From: Rhodocyclaceae bacterium
GTDB taxonomy: Bacteria; Pseudomonadota; Gammaproteobacteria; Burkholderiales; Rhodocyclaceae
Length of the DNA: 62,544 bases
Assembly: GCA_008933825.1 (NCBI GenBank)
Contig: WBUF01000011.1
Location: 1 to 62,544, forward strand
Direction: 5' to 3'
Part shown: positions 9,760 to 20,034 of the stretch, piece after piece
Position numbering within the stretch: the first letter of the stretch is position 1
How the letters are laid out: the number at the start of each line of letters is the position of its first letter
The notes under the pieces: model-generated
What the model saw: the letters and a program-made list of their open reading frames with translations, nothing else
Told to the model about the DNA's origin: nothing
Databases searched by the model: none
Made by a program: the position numbers and the translations under genes

Positions 9760-10634
9760 CTTTTTCCGAGGGCGCCGTCGTTGCCGCTTTCGGCCGGCAA
9801 TATGAAGTCGAGCTGGACGGCGGCGGCCTCGCGCTGTGCTATCCGCGCGGCAAGAAAAGCCATGTCGCCTGCGGCGACCGCGTCGCCGTCGAGCTGAGCG
9901 CGCCGGACCACGGCGTCATCGTCGCCGTGGCGCCGCGGCGAACGCTGCTCTACCGCAGCGACGCACACCGCCAGAAGCTGTTCGCCGCCAATGCCACGCA
10001 GGCGGTGATCGTCGTCGCCGCCGAGCCGTCCTTCAGCGACGAGCTGGTGACGCGCTGCATCGTTGCCGCCGAGCAGCAGCGCATGGGCGTACTGATCGTG
10101 TTGAACAAGATCGATCTTGCCGATCGCATCGAAGCCGCCAGATGCCGGCTCGAACCCTTTGTCGCGCTCGGCTACCCGGTAGCGGAGCTCAGCGCCAGGC
10201 GCGACGCGCAAGCGCTCCGTGCGCATCTTGCCGGGAAGTCGAGCGTGCTGGTGGGCCAGAGCGGCATGGGCAAATCCACCCTCATCAACGCCCTGCTGCC
10301 CGAGGCGCGGGCCGCCGTGCGCGAGATCTCCGATGCACTCGATTCCGGCAAGCACACCACCACCCACGCGCGGCGTTACCGGCTCGACGCAGGGACGAGC
10401 CTCATCGACAGTCCCGGCATGCAGGAATTCGGCCTGGCCCACTTGACGCGCGCCGAAATCGAGCAGGGCTTCCGCGAATTTCTGCCTTATCTTGACACCT
10501 GCCGTTTCCGCGACTGTCGCCATCGCGACGAGCCGGATTGCGCGATCAAGGCCGCCGTCGCCGACGGCGCCATCGTGCCGCGCCGCCTGGAACAGTTCCA
10601 CGCGCTGTGCGCGGCCTGCGACAAGCCGCTGTAA
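9744..10634 (+). CDS. rsgA: Ribosome small-subunit biogenesis GTPase RsgA
   Basis: This 296-residue circularly permuted GTPase helps mature the 30S subunit. It has an N-terminal OB-like domain, then NKID (G4) before GQSGMGKST (G1) and DSPGMQEF (G3). The C-terminal zinc-binding segment is CRFRDCRHRDEPDCAI. The permuted order G4-G1-G3 is diagnostic. The best start is the GTG at 9744 ([10 protein letters not shown]), which lies within the 3' end of the upstream protease gene and suggests coupling. The codons for RLTF come from a GACTGACTTT motif copy. Confidence 0.95.
   Translation: MSQRLTFSEGAVVAAFGRQYEVELDGGGLALCYPRGKKSHVACGDRVAVELSAPDHGVIVAVAPRRTLLYRSDAHRQKLFAANATQAVIVVAAEPSFSDELVTRCIVAAEQQRMGVLIVLNKIDLADRIEAARCRLEPFVALGYPVAELSARRDAQALRAHLAGKSSVLVGQSGMGKSTLINALLPEARAAVREISDALDSGKHTTTHARRYRLDAGTSLIDSPGMQEFGLAHLTRAEIEQGFREFLPYLDTCRFRDCRHRDEPDCAIKAAVADGAIVPRRLEQFHALCAACDKPL
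9754..9763 (+). repeat. GACTGACTTT dispersed motif
   Basis: Exact copy; it includes the M48 protease stop codon TGA and, in the rsgA frame, encodes RLTF. Context AGACTGACTTTTTCCG. Confidence 0.6.
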
Positions 10635-10668
10635 AGTCATAGTCGCTGCAGCACGGCGGCAAAACCGC

Positions 10669-10674
10669 TACACT
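10669..10674 (+). promoter_or_regulatory. -10-like TACACT just before the TRIC-type gene
   Basis: TACACT ends 8 bases before the ATG at 10683, and no Shine-Dalgarno is visible. If used, transcription would start at or next to the A of the start codon, giving a leaderless mRNA. The -35 is poor, so this is tentative. Confidence 0.35.
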
Positions 10675-10682
10675 CGCCCCGC

Positions 10683-11297
10683 ATGGAAAGCCTGCTCTAC
10701 TGGATCGGCCTGGCTGCCGTCGCTGTTAGCGCCCTGACCGGCGTGCTCGACGCCGGCCGCAAGCAGATGGACCTCGTCGGTGTAACGATGGTAGGCTGCG
10801 CCACCGCGCTGGGCGGCGGCACGGTGCGCGACCTGCTCTTGGACCGGCCGGTGTTCTGGATCGGCGACCAGACCTATCTCGTCGTCGCCCTGGCGACCAC
10901 GCTGGCGGTGTTCTTCGCCGTGCGCGGCCTGCGCCTGCCGCCGCGGCTGTTCCTGATCCCCGATGCGGTTGGCCTGGCGCTGTTTACCATCGTCGGCACG
11001 CAGGTTGCGCTGGAATGGCAGGCGCCCTGGCTGGCGGCGAGCCTGCTCGGTGTCATCACGGGGGTGGTTGGCGGCGTGCTGCGCGACGTGCTCTGCAACG
11101 AAGTGCCGCTGGTCTTCGTGCGCGGGGAGTTGTATGCCTCGGCCGCCTGGTTCGGTGCGCTGGCACTGGTCGGACTGCAGTCGCTCGGCATCCCGCCGGT
11201 CGCCGCCGCCTGGGCCGGCATGGCGGCGGTGCTCGCCGCACGCCTGCTCGCCATGATCTACCGGATCACCCTGCCGACCTATTCCGAGCGCGAATGA
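10683..11297 (+). CDS. TRIC-type (YicG/UPF0126) membrane protein
   Basis: This 204-residue protein has about seven hydrophobic segments in two repeats. The glycine-rich signatures ATALGGGTVRDLLL and TGVVGGVLRDVLCNEVP are the paired GGGxxRD motifs of the trimeric intracellular cation channel family in bacteria. It is probably an inner-membrane cation channel; the ion and role are not shown by sequence. It is the last plus-strand gene before the convergent thiolase. A strong GC hairpin sits in the 42-base gap. Confidence 0.88.
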   Translation: MESLLYWIGLAAVAVSALTGVLDAGRKQMDLVGVTMVGCATALGGGTVRDLLLDRPVFWIGDQTYLVVALATTLAVFFAVRGLRLPPRLFLIPDAVGLALFTIVGTQVALEWQAPWLAASLLGVITGVVGGVLRDVLCNEVPLVFVRGELYASAAWFGALALVGLQSLGIPPVAAAWAGMAAVLAARLLAMIYRITLPTYSERE

Positions 11298-11300
11298 CAA

Positions 11301-11320
11301 TGGGCCGGTCGCCCGGCCCA
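11301..11320. terminator. Hairpin between converging TRIC and thiolase genes
   Basis: TGGGCCGG (11301-11308) pairs with CCGGCCCA (11313-11320) across TCGC. There is no T-run on either side, so it may be a weak or Rho-assisted bidirectional terminator. Confidence 0.45.
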
Positions 11321-11339
11321 CTGCGGACACGCTGCGGCG

Positions 11340-12530
11340 TTACACGCGCTCCCAGATCGTCGTGATGCCCTGGCCGCCGCCGATGCACATGGTGGCGATG
11401 CCGTAGCGGCCGTTCGTGCGGATCAGCTCGTGCAGCAGCTTGGTGACGATCACCGCGCCGGTGGCGCCGACGGGGTGACCCAGCGCGATGGCGCCGCCGT
11501 TGACGTTGGTCCTGGCCGGATCGAAACCAAGGCCCTTGGCGACGGTCAGCGACTGCGCGGCAAACGCTTCGTTGGACTCGATGACGTCGATCTTGTCCAG
11601 CGTCAGGCCGGCCTTGGCGAGCGCGACCTTGGTCGAGGGGATCGGGCCCTCGCCCATGACGTCGTTGGGCACGCCGGCGATGGCGTAGGCGACCAGGCGG
11701 GCGATCGGCTTGTGGCCGCCGGCGGCCGCCTTGGCGGCATCGGCCAGGATCAGCGCGGCGGCGGCGTCGTTGATGCCGGAGGCGTTGCCCGCCGTCACCG
11801 TGCCATCCTTCTTGAAGGCCGGCTTCATCTTGGCCAGGGTTTCCATGGTCGTGCCGGCGCGCGGATGCTCGTCGGTATCGAACACCACGTCGCCCTTGCG
11901 CGTCTTCAGGGTGATCGGCGCGATCTGCGACTTGAAGCGGCCCTCGGCGATGGCTTTCGCCGCGCGGTTCTGCGACTCGACGGCGAAGGCGTCCTGGGCC
12001 TCGCGCGTGATGCCATGCTTGACCGCCAGGTTCTCGGCGGTGATGCCCATGTGGCCGACGCCGAAGGGGTCGGTCAGCACCGCCACCATGGCGTCGATGG
12101 CCTGGGTGTCGCCCATGCGCGCGCCGGAGCGCAGCGTCGGCATCAGATAGGCGCCGCGCGACATCACCTCGACGCCGCCGCCGAGGGCGAAGTCGGCGTC
12201 GCCCAGCAGGATTGCCTGGGCCGAGCTGACGATGGCCTGCTGCGAAGAGCCGCACAGGCGGTTCACCGCGAAGGCCACGGAGTCCATCGACAGGCCGGCC
12301 TGGATGGTCGACACCCGCGCCACGTAGGCGTAACGGGATTCGGTCGGGATGCAATTGCCGACCGTGGCAAAGCTGATCTGCTTCGGGTCGACGCCGGCGC
12401 GGGCGATCGCCTCCTTGAACACCATCCCGCCGAGCTCGGCCGGCTCCATGCCCGAAAGGGAACCGCCGAAGCCGCCCACCGCGCTGCGCACGGCACTCAG
12501 AACCACCACTTCTCTTTTGTCAGCCATCAT
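11340..12530 (-). CDS. Acetyl-CoA C-acyltransferase (beta-ketothiolase)
   Basis: This 396-residue thiolase II catalyses thiolytic cleavage or condensation of acyl-CoA. The nucleophile Cys93 lies in NRLCGSSQQAI. The conserved histidine is in ALGHPVGATGA, and the second catalytic cysteine is in MCIGGGQG. The pattern resembles BktB-type thiolases rather than a strict acetoacetyl-CoA thiolase. The role could be fatty-acid or aromatic-acid beta-oxidation or PHA precursor supply; no partner gene is adjacent, so the pathway is undetermined. The start could be either of two consecutive ATGs. Confidence 0.92.
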   Translation of the reverse strand: MMADKREVVVLSAVRSAVGGFGGSLSGMEPAELGGMVFKEAIARAGVDPKQISFATVGNCIPTESRYAYVARVSTIQAGLSMDSVAFAVNRLCGSSQQAIVSSAQAILLGDADFALGGGVEVMSRGAYLMPTLRSGARMGDTQAIDAMVAVLTDPFGVGHMGITAENLAVKHGITREAQDAFAVESQNRAAKAIAEGRFKSQIAPITLKTRKGDVVFDTDEHPRAGTTMETLAKMKPAFKKDGTVTAGNASGINDAAAALILADAAKAAAGGHKPIARLVAYAIAGVPNDVMGEGPIPSTKVALAKAGLTLDKIDVIESNEAFAAQSLTVAKGLGFDPARTNVNGGAIALGHPVGATGAVIVTKLLHELIRTNGRYGIATMCIGGGQGITTIWERV

Positions 12531-12545
12531 GAACTCCTGTGAATA

Positions 12546-13469
12546 TCAGCCTGCCCAGCTGGCAATGCCCAGCAGGGTCAACAGCAACAGACAGAGCACC
12601 AGTGTGCGCCACACCAGCCCGATTCCGCTCTGCATGAAATCGGCGTCGGCCTCCTCGCCCAGCCCCAGTTCGGGTCTTTCCGTCACTTCGCCCGATTCGA
12701 CGATCGGCTGCCCCAGGCGCACGCCCAGCGCGCCGGCACCGCTCGCCAGCAGTATACCCGTTGCCTCGTCCGGCCAGCGCGCCGCCTGGGTGCGCCAGCA
12801 ATACACCGCGTCCTCGAAATCGCCGACGATGGCGAAGGCGGCGGCGGTAATGCGCACCGGCAGCCAGTCGATGACGGCAAAGGCTTGCCCGGCAAAGCGG
12901 CCGAAGGCGCCGAATTCGCCGTCACGGCGACCAGCCCAATGGCTGGCGAAATAATAGGACAGGCGATAGAACAGGGCGCCGGCCGGGCCCGGCAGCAGGA
13001 CGAACCAGACAATCACCGCAAAGACGTGCCGATGGGAAGAGACCAGTGCTTCCTCCATGGCCAGCCGTGCGATCTCGCTGGCGTTGAACCCGTCGGCCGA
13101 GCGGCCGCGCCACTCGCCCAGCAAGGCGCGCGCGCGGTCCGTTTCCCCCATGCGCAGGGCCAGGTGGATGTCGGTAAAGTAGTGGCTGAACTGGCGGAAT
13201 CCCAGCGTCAGGTACAGGATCGCCACAGTCCAGGCGAGGCCAAGCAGCGGATTCGCCGCCATCAGGGCGAGATGGATCGCCGCGCAAGCGACGGTTGCCG
13301 GCAGCACAGCCAGCAGCCAGGCAATCGCGCCATGGCGCGCCTGGCCGTCGTTGAAACGCCCCTCGAAGAAGCGCGCAAAATGCGACAGTGGCACGGCCAC
13401 CGCCTTGCGCTCGGACAGGGGGCGCAGCTGTTCGAGCAGCAGTACCACGATGAGGGAGAGGACGGTCAT
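12546..13469 (-). CDS. CobD/CbiB-like membrane protein
   Basis: This 307-residue membrane protein resembles the CobD/CbiB family. Hydrophobic segments lie near residues 1-15, 48-95, 145-175 and 285-305. The conserved central region reads LLPGPAGALFYRLSYYFASHW. In proteobacteria this branch is annotated as CobD/CbiB family or AmpE-like, and its link to cobalamin is unproven. No other cobalamin gene is nearby, so a true adenosylcobinamide-phosphate synthase role is doubtful. It sits between the thiolase and a Nudix hydrolase, all on the minus strand. Confidence 0.8.
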   Translation of the reverse strand: MTVLSLIVVLLLEQLRPLSERKAVAVPLSHFARFFEGRFNDGQARHGAIAWLLAVLPATVACAAIHLALMAANPLLGLAWTVAILYLTLGFRQFSHYFTDIHLALRMGETDRARALLGEWRGRSADGFNASEIARLAMEEALVSSHRHVFAVIVWFVLLPGPAGALFYRLSYYFASHWAGRRDGEFGAFGRFAGQAFAVIDWLPVRITAAAFAIVGDFEDAVYCWRTQAARWPDEATGILLASGAGALGVRLGQPIVESGEVTERPELGLGEEADADFMQSGIGLVWRTLVLCLLLLTLLGIASWAG

Positions 13470-13504
13470 TGACGAGGCTGGCCGGATTTCCCCGGATTAT
13501 CGCA

Positions 13505-14122
13505 TTACTCTTCGTAAAGCAGCCGTCGCAGGCTCACCAGCATCCCGGCAGTGGCGCCCCAGATGAAATAGCCTGAGTAGGGCATCGCGTAATAATGGCG
13601 CACGGCGCCGCCGACCTCCATGCTGTGGCGCTGATGGTTGGCCGGGTCGAGCAGGAAGGCGAGCGGGGTTTCGAACACTTCGGCCACCTCGAAACTGTCC
13701 GGCGCCAGCACGAATGGCGGCCGCACCAGGCCGACCACCGGCGTGACGCTGTAACCGGTGCCGGTGCGGTATTCCGGCAGCAGACCGAGCACCTCGACCA
13801 GGGCCGGATCGAGGCCGATCTCCTCCTGCGTTTCGCGCAGCGCGGTATGAACCGGAGTCGGATCGCCCGCCTCGCAACGGCCGCCGGGAAAACTCACCTG
13901 CCCGGCATGGTCGCTGAGATGGGCGGTGCGCTGGGTAAACAGCACGGTAAGCCCCTGCTGCCGCTCGATGACCGGCACCAGCACCGCGGCGGGCGTCAGA
14001 CGCGCCGGCACGGCGTCCTCGGCGACGGCCTGCAGCTGGCGCGGCCCTGCGAGGCGCTGGCGCAGCCAGTCCGCCGTTGGCAACGGCGCCACCTGGCCGG
14101 GAAGTTGCGGTTTCGCGATCAA
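13505..14122 (-). CDS. Nudix CoA pyrophosphatase (NudL-like)
   Basis: This 205-residue Nudix hydrolase has the Nudix box GGRCEAGDPTPVHTALRETQ followed by EEIGL. An upstream LTVLFTQRTAHLSDHAGQVSFPGG segment (given here as two parts: LTVLFTQRTAHL and SDHAGQVSFPGG) is characteristic of the CoA pyrophosphatase (YeaB/NudL) subfamily. It probably cleaves CoA or acyl-CoA to 4'-phosphopantetheine and 3',5'-ADP in the cytoplasm. It lies one base after the stop codon of the upstream retropepsin-like gene, suggesting co-transcription. Confidence 0.9.
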   Translation of the reverse strand: MIAKPQLPGQVAPLPTADWLRQRLAGPRQLQAVAEDAVPARLTPAAVLVPVIERQQGLTVLFTQRTAHLSDHAGQVSFPGGRCEAGDPTPVHTALRETQEEIGLDPALVEVLGLLPEYRTGTGYSVTPVVGLVRPPFVLAPDSFEVAEVFETPLAFLLDPANHQRHSMEVGGAVRHYYAMPYSGYFIWGATAGMLVSLRRLLYEE

Positions 14123-14123
14123 T

Positions 14124-14783
14124 TCAATAGCGCTTGCGCAGCGTCAGGGACTGGCCGTCGCGCTTCATTTCCATGCGGTTGAGGAAACTCATGCCGAGCA
14201 GGGCCACCGGCATGTCATGCTGGTGCACCGTGCCCTCGACTTCGTTCAGGATGACGTCGCCCACGCGCACGCTGTTCAGCGTGACCACCCAGGCCTGGAC
14301 GACGCCGTTCGCCGTCTGCACCAGGATGGGGCGCGCATTGGCCAGGCCGATGTTGGCGCGGCGCGCATCGGAAGCGCCAAGGGCCACGCTGGTCGCGCCG
14401 GTGTCGACCATGAAGCGGATTGTCGCGCCATTGACCGTGCCGGTGGTAATGAAGTGGCCGCGCGCATCGGCCGTCAGGTTGATGACCTGCTGCCCGCCAC
14501 CGTCGACGCCGGAGTGGGCGTGCTGGCCGATGGCCAGGCGCTGGCGCCTGCCGCCGACGGCGACCGTGGCGCTGTCCTGGTCTGCCGCCAGCAGCCTGAC
14601 CCCGCCGACGCTGGCGCCGACGGCGACCGTGCGCGGCTCGCCGCCGTCGATGACCAGCACGGCCTTGCCCGGAAACAGCCCGACCACGCCCACGTCCGCA
14701 GCCCAGACGGGAAGCGCCGCGGCTGCCAGGCTGGGCGCAAGCAGGCTAGAATGCGCCAGCCTGAGTATCCGTCGAAACGACAT
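14124..14783 (-). CDS. Retropepsin-like (clan AA) aspartyl protease, exported
   Basis: This protein of about 219 residues starts MSFRRILRLAHSSLLAPSLA, a typical Sec signal peptide ending near PVWA. The C-terminal half has the single aspartyl active site FMVDTGATSVALG and the flap/second region ALLGMSFLNRMEMKRDG, as in the clan AA TIGR02281-type family. It probably acts in the periplasm as a dimer; the substrate is unknown. A start 15 bases upstream (14798) is also possible. The preferred ATG shares the tetranucleotide CATG with the ATG of the divergent amidotransferase, so each promoter must lie inside the other gene. Confidence 0.8.
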   Translation of the reverse strand: MSFRRILRLAHSSLLAPSLAAAALPVWAADVGVVGLFPGKAVLVIDGGEPRTVAVGASVGGVRLLAADQDSATVAVGGRRQRLAIGQHAHSGVDGGGQQVINLTADARGHFITTGTVNGATIRFMVDTGATSVALGASDARRANIGLANARPILVQTANGVVQAWVVTLNSVRVGDVILNEVEGTVHQHDMPVALLGMSFLNRMEMKRDGQSLTLRKRY

Positions 14784-15489
14784 GAAACCGGTTGCCATTT
14801 TCCGCCACTTTCACAGCGAAGGTCCGGGCTATTTTGCCACATTCCTGGACCGCCAATCGATCCCGTGGACGCTGATCCGCGTCGACGAAAACGATGCCGT
14901 TCCGACCGGCATCGACGGCTTTTCCGGGCTCGTCTTCATGGGCGGTCCGATGAGCGTAAACGATCCGCTGCCGTGGATCGACCGGTCCTGCGCGCTGATC
15001 CGTGCCGCCGTCAGCGCCGATATGCCGGTGCTCGGCCACTGTCTCGGTGGCCAGCTCATAGCCAGGGCGCTCGGCGGCGTCATCACCAAGAACCCGATGA
15101 AGGAAATCGGCTGGGGGCCTGCGCACGTGCTCGACAATGACACAGCGCACACCTGGTTCGGCGATCTGGCCGGTTTCGTGGCCTTTCACTGGCACGGCGA
15201 GACCTTCAGCATCCCGCCGGGCGCAGTGCGCCTGCTGGAAAGCGCGCATTGCGTCAACCAGGCCTATGCGCTGGGCAAGGTCTTCGGCATGCAGTGCCAT
15301 GTTGAGATGACGGAGGAAATGATCCGGCAGTGGTGCATTGACGGCGCTGCCGAGATCGCCGCCTCGGACAGCCCGGCTGTGCAGACGCCGGAAGCCATGC
15401 AGGCAGGCATGGCACCAAAGGTGGCGGCGCTCAACGCCGTCGCCGACCGCATCTATACATGCTGGATCGCCGGCCTGAAGCCAGACTGA
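14782..15489 (+). CDS. Class I glutamine amidotransferase-like protein
   Basis: This 235-residue protein has the nucleophile elbow GHCLGGQ (Cys87), then FHWHGETF and QCHVEMT, which supply the His/Glu part of a class I GATase triad. Free-standing members resemble GMP-synthase-type amidotransferases, but the acceptor substrate is unknown. The start at 14782 gives MKPVAIFRHF, a normal family N-terminus. The gene abuts yajQ tail to tail with zero spacing. Its start codon overlaps that of the opposite-strand protease gene. Confidence 0.88.
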   Translation: MKPVAIFRHFHSEGPGYFATFLDRQSIPWTLIRVDENDAVPTGIDGFSGLVFMGGPMSVNDPLPWIDRSCALIRAAVSADMPVLGHCLGGQLIARALGGVITKNPMKEIGWGPAHVLDNDTAHTWFGDLAGFVAFHWHGETFSIPPGAVRLLESAHCVNQAYALGKVFGMQCHVEMTEEMIRQWCIDGAAEIAASDSPAVQTPEAMQAGMAPKVAALNAVADRIYTCWIAGLKPD

Positions 15490-15975
15490 TCAATCGCGGA
15501 AATTGTTGAACTGCAGCGGCACGTCAGCGACGGATTTCCTCACCAGGGCAATGGCCTCTTGCAGCATGTCCTTCTTGGCACCGGAAACACGCACCGCCTC
15601 GCCCTGGATGCTGGCCTGCGCCTTGAGCTTGCTGTCCTTGATCACCTTGACGATCTTCCTGGCCAGTTCGCCGGTCACGCCCTCCTTGACCGCCACGACC
15701 TGCTTGAGCTTGTTGCCGCTCACCTTCTCGACCCCGCCGCGGTCGAGATAGCGCACGTCGACGCTGCGCTTGGCCAGCTTGGCGGTGAGGATGTCGTAGA
15801 CCTGGCCGAGCTTGAACTCGTCGTCGGCGAAGAGCGTCAGCGCACCCTCGCCCTGCTCGATGCGGGCGTCGGAACCCTTGAAGTCGAAGCGGTTGGCAAT
15901 CTCCTTGTTCGATTGCTCGACGGCATTGCGCAGCTCGACCTGATTGACCTCGGAAACGATATCGAACGACGGCAT
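15490..15975 (-). CDS. yajQ: YajQ family nucleotide-binding protein
   Basis: This 161-residue cytoplasmic protein begins [20 protein letters not shown] and ends with the conserved [10 protein letters not shown]. It consists of two alpha/beta subdomains. YajQ proteins bind tRNA or nucleotides, and some bind cyclic-di-GMP and act with LysR-type regulators. That function is established elsewhere and not shown here. It is the last gene of the minus-strand run that starts at argD. Confidence 0.95.
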   Translation of the reverse strand: MPSFDIVSEVNQVELRNAVEQSNKEIANRFDFKGSDARIEQGEGALTLFADDEFKLGQVYDILTAKLAKRSVDVRYLDRGGVEKVSGNKLKQVVAVKEGVTGELARKIVKVIKDSKLKAQASIQGEAVRVSGAKKDMLQEAIALVRKSVADVPLQFNNFRD

Positions 15976-16008
15976 GGCTTCCTCCGCTGGAGGCTAAGAC
16001 GGTTGCCT

Positions 16009-16320
16009 TTACTTGAAGTGGCAGACGTAGTCCAGCAGTTCGAGCGTGTCGATGTCGAAGCTGCTGTTGCCCGGCACGCTGAACTGCTCGCCGGCACCGT
16101 ATTCCCGCCACTGACTTTCGTCCCTCAGGCGCACACGGCAGCGGCCGGCGTTGAGTTCCATCACCTCCGGCGCGGCGGTGCTGAAGGTCAACTGCGACGG
16201 AAAGATGACGCCGACGGTCTTCTTCGTGCCGTCGGCGAAGAGCACGGTGTGGCTGACGCACTTGCCGTCGAAATAGACGTTGGCCTTCTTCATCACGGAC
16301 ACGTTGTCGAACTGCGACAT
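16009..16320 (-). CDS. ppnP: Pyrimidine/purine nucleoside phosphorylase PpnP
   Basis: This 103-residue single-domain cupin begins [20 protein letters not shown]. It carries [28 protein letters not shown] and a C-terminal PGNSSFDI segment (quoted in parts in family descriptions), matching the YaiE/PpnP family. These enzymes phosphorolyse several purine and pyrimidine nucleosides. Upstream in-frame codons belong to the DUF2788 gene region and are not part of it. It lies one base after the DUF2788 stop codon, implying co-transcription. Confidence 0.92.
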   Translation of the reverse strand: MSQFDNVSVMKKANVYFDGKCVSHTVLFADGTKKTVGVIFPSQLTFSTAAPEVMELNAGRCRVRLRDESQWREYGAGEQFSVPGNSSFDIDTLELLDYVCHFK

Positions 16321-16321
16321 C

Positions 16322-16543
16322 TCAGATCCCCCACATTTTCTTGATGACGGCCTTGGCGACGAAGCCGAGCATGCCGAAGGCCAGAACGAAAAACAGCATG
16401 AACGTCCCCATCTTGCCGGCCTTCGACTTCCATGCCAGTTCACCGATGATGAACAACATGTACAGCATGAAAGCGCCGAGCAGGAAGGTCAGGCCGAAAT
16501 CGGCTACCTCCTGTTCGGTGAAGCCGAACACCGTTCCCTGCAT
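16322..16543 (-). CDS. DUF2788 small membrane protein
   Basis: This 73-residue protein has two hydrophobic helices, about residues 16-36 and 46-66, with a short polar loop WKSKAGKMG between them. It matches the DUF2788 family found mainly in betaproteobacteria; function is unknown. It is squeezed between argG (3 bases away) and ppnP, so it is part of the same transcript. Confidence 0.85.
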   Translation of the reverse strand: MQGTVFGFTEQEVADFGLTFLLGAFMLYMLFIIGELAWKSKAGKMGTFMLFFVLAFGMLGFVAKAVIKKMWGI

Positions 16544-16546
16544 GGA

Positions 16547-17794
<1,248 letters not shown>

Positions 17795-17813
17795 GATTGC
17801 TGGTTTCGGAAGA

Positions 17814-18797
17814 TCAGGAATTCACGCGCCCGAGGAGCAGGTACTCCATCAGCGCCTTCTGGGTGTGCAGCCGGTTCTCGGCCTCGTCCCACACCACGCT
17901 CTGCGGTCCGTCGATCACCTCGGCGGCAACCTCCTCGCCGCGATGCGCCGGCAGGCAGTGCATGAAAAGGGCGTCGGGTGCGGCGAGCCGCATCATATCG
18001 GCATCCACCTGCCAGTCGGCGAAGGCCCGCCGGCGCGCCTCGTTCTCCGCCTCGAAGCCCATCGAGGTCCATACGTCTGTGGTGACGAGATCCGCCCCGC
18101 GCACCGCGTCAATCGGGTCGGCGAACGCCTCGAAATGATCCGTGCCAAATAGGCCGGCGCGCTCCGGCTCGACCTCGTAGCCGGGCGGCGTCGACACGTG
18201 CACGTTGAAGCCGAACACCTCGGCCGCCTGCAGCCAGGTGTTGCAGACATTGTTCGAGTCGCCGATCCAGGCCACGGTCTTCCCGGCGATCGGGCCGCGA
18301 TGTTCGAGGAATGTGTAGATGTCGGCAAGAATCTGGCAGGGGTGGTACTCGTTGGTCAGCCCGTTGATCACCGGCACGCGCGAATGCCGCGCGAAGCGCT
18401 CGATGATGTCCTGCTCGAAGGTGCGGATCATGACAATGTCGCACATGCGCGAAATCACCTGGGCGGCATCCTCCACCGGCTCCCCGCGGCCGAGCTGGGA
18501 ATCGCGCGTGCTGAGGAAGATCGCCGCGCCGCCCAGCTGGTGCATGCCGGCCTCGAAGGAGAGCCGCGTGCGCGTGCTCTGCTTCTCGAAGATCATCACG
18601 AGCGTGCGGTCGAACAGCGGGTGGTACGGCTCGTAGCGCTTGAACTGCTCCTTGATCCGGCGCGTGCGGGCGAAGACGTGTTCCAGTTCGTCGCGGGTGA
18701 AGTCCTTCAGTTGCAGGAAGTGCCTGGGGAGTGTCGGCGCAGACGCATGCCCGCCCGCGGGCACAGTGCCAGGACTCGAATGCATCGGTGCGGCCAT
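17814..18797 (-). CDS. argF: Ornithine carbamoyltransferase
   Basis: This protein of up to 327 residues makes citrulline from ornithine and carbamoyl phosphate. The carbamoyl-phosphate motif [11 protein letters not shown] is at about residue 72, and the ornithine/catalytic motif [10 protein letters not shown] is near residue 280. The N-terminal 20 residues before [10 protein letters not shown] look non-conserved, so translation may start later than 18797. Gaps of 12 and 19 bases separate it from argD and argG. Confidence 0.96.
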   Translation of the reverse strand: MAAPMHSSPGTVPAGGHASAPTLPRHFLQLKDFTRDELEHVFARTRRIKEQFKRYEPYHPLFDRTLVMIFEKQSTRTRLSFEAGMHQLGGAAIFLSTRDSQLGRGEPVEDAAQVISRMCDIVMIRTFEQDIIERFARHSRVPVINGLTNEYHPCQILADIYTFLEHRGPIAGKTVAWIGDSNNVCNTWLQAAEVFGFNVHVSTPPGYEVEPERAGLFGTDHFEAFADPIDAVRGADLVTTDVWTSMGFEAENEARRRAFADWQVDADMMRLAAPDALFMHCLPAHRGEEVAAEVIDGPQSVVWDEAENRLHTQKALMEYLLLGRVNS

Positions 18798-18809
18798 GGC
18801 GGACCGTCC

Positions 18810-19973
18810 TCAGGCCAGGAATTCGCGGATGAGCGCGGAAAGAACCGACACCAGCTCCTCGGCGTCGGCATCGCTGAAGACCAGCGCGGGCAGCAAGCGC
18901 ACCACCTTCTCGGCGGTGACGTTGATGAGCAGCCTCCGTTCCAGTGCCCGCGTGACCAACTCGCCGCAGGGGCGGTCCAGCTCGATGCCGATCATCAGGC
19001 CATCGCCGCGGATGGCAACGACACCCGCCTGCCCCTCCAGCGCGCCGGCAAAGGCATCGCGCAGCTTCGCTCCGAGCATGGCGGCGCGTGCGAGCAGCCC
19101 TTCTTCCTCGACCACCGCTAGAGTGGTCAGCGCCGCCACGCAGGCCAGCGGATTGCCGCCGAATGTGGAGCCATGATTGCCGGGCTTGAAGACGCTGGCG
19201 GCCGGGCCGGCAGCCAGGCAGGCGCCGATCGGCACGCCCGATCCGAGGCCCTTGGCAAGGGTCATCACGTCCGGCCTGACACCGGCATGCTGACATGCGA
19301 ACCAGTAGCCGGTGCGGCCGAGACCGCACTGGATCTCGTCGAACATGAGGAGCCAGCCGCGCTCGTCGCAAATCCTGCGCAAGTCCCGCAGGTATTCGGC
19401 GCGGGCGACATGAATGCCCCCCTCGCCCTGGATCGGCTCCAGCAGCACGGCGACCACGTTGCCGGCAGCGATGTTCTCGACGGCAGCCAGATCGTCGAAG
19501 GGCACGCGGACGAATCCGCCGACCAGCGGTTCGAAGCCGGCTTGCACCTTGCGGTTGCCGGTAGCAGACAGCGTCGCCAGGGTGCGGCCATGGAAAGCCT
19601 TCTCCATGACGACGATGGCCGGAGAATCAATGCCTTTCTGATGACCGTACAGTCGCGCCAGCTTGATGGCCGCCTCGTTGGCCTCGCAGCCGGAATTGCA
19701 GAGGAAGGCTTCGTCCATTCCGGACAGCGCAGCCAGGCGATCGCCCAGCAGCTCCTGCTCGCGAATGCGGTAAATGTTGGAGGCATGCAGGATGCGCCCG
19801 GCCTGGTCGGCGATGGCCTTGACCAGGCGTGGGTGGGCATGTCCGAGCGTGGAGACGGCAATCCCCGCCAGCGCGTCGAGATAGCCGCGGCCGGACTCGT
19901 CGAAGACCCGGGCGCCCTGCCCGTGCGTGAAGGCGACGGACAGCCGGGCATAGGTGTTCATCAGATGCGCCAT
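18810..19973 (-). CDS. argD: Acetylornithine transaminase
   Basis: This 387-residue PLP enzyme acts in arginine (and possibly lysine) biosynthesis. It has the cofactor-binding FDEIQCGLGRTG region and the lysine in LAKGLGSGVPIGA. GGNPLACVAAL follows, as in class III aminotransferases. The chosen start is MAHLMNTYARL; an upstream in-frame extension to 20033 runs through a hairpin and is not conserved. It is the first gene of the argD-argF-argG run and is divergent from parA. Confidence 0.96.
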   Translation of the reverse strand: MAHLMNTYARLSVAFTHGQGARVFDESGRGYLDALAGIAVSTLGHAHPRLVKAIADQAGRILHASNIYRIREQELLGDRLAALSGMDEAFLCNSGCEANEAAIKLARLYGHQKGIDSPAIVVMEKAFHGRTLATLSATGNRKVQAGFEPLVGGFVRVPFDDLAAVENIAAGNVVAVLLEPIQGEGGIHVARAEYLRDLRRICDERGWLLMFDEIQCGLGRTGYWFACQHAGVRPDVMTLAKGLGSGVPIGACLAAGPAASVFKPGNHGSTFGGNPLACVAALTTLAVVEEEGLLARAAMLGAKLRDAFAGALEGQAGVVAIRGDGLMIGIELDRPCGELVTRALERRLLINVTAEKVVRLLPALVFSDADAEELVSVLSALIREFLA

Positions 19974-20000
19974 GATCGAATATCCACTGCAAAAAGCGAA

Positions 20001-20018
20001 AGGCGGCTCGCGCCGCCT
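20001..20018 (-). terminator. Hairpin in the argD leader
   Basis: AGGCGGC (20001-20007) pairs with GCCGCCT (20012-20018) across TCGC. On the minus strand it is followed by TTTCGCTTTTT, as in an intrinsic terminator. It sits 28 bases upstream of argD on the argD strand, with no minus-strand gene just above it. An attenuator in the arg leader is one reading; a terminator for antisense RNA from the parA region is another. Confidence 0.45.
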
Positions 20019-20034
20019 TGCTTGCATGAGCATC

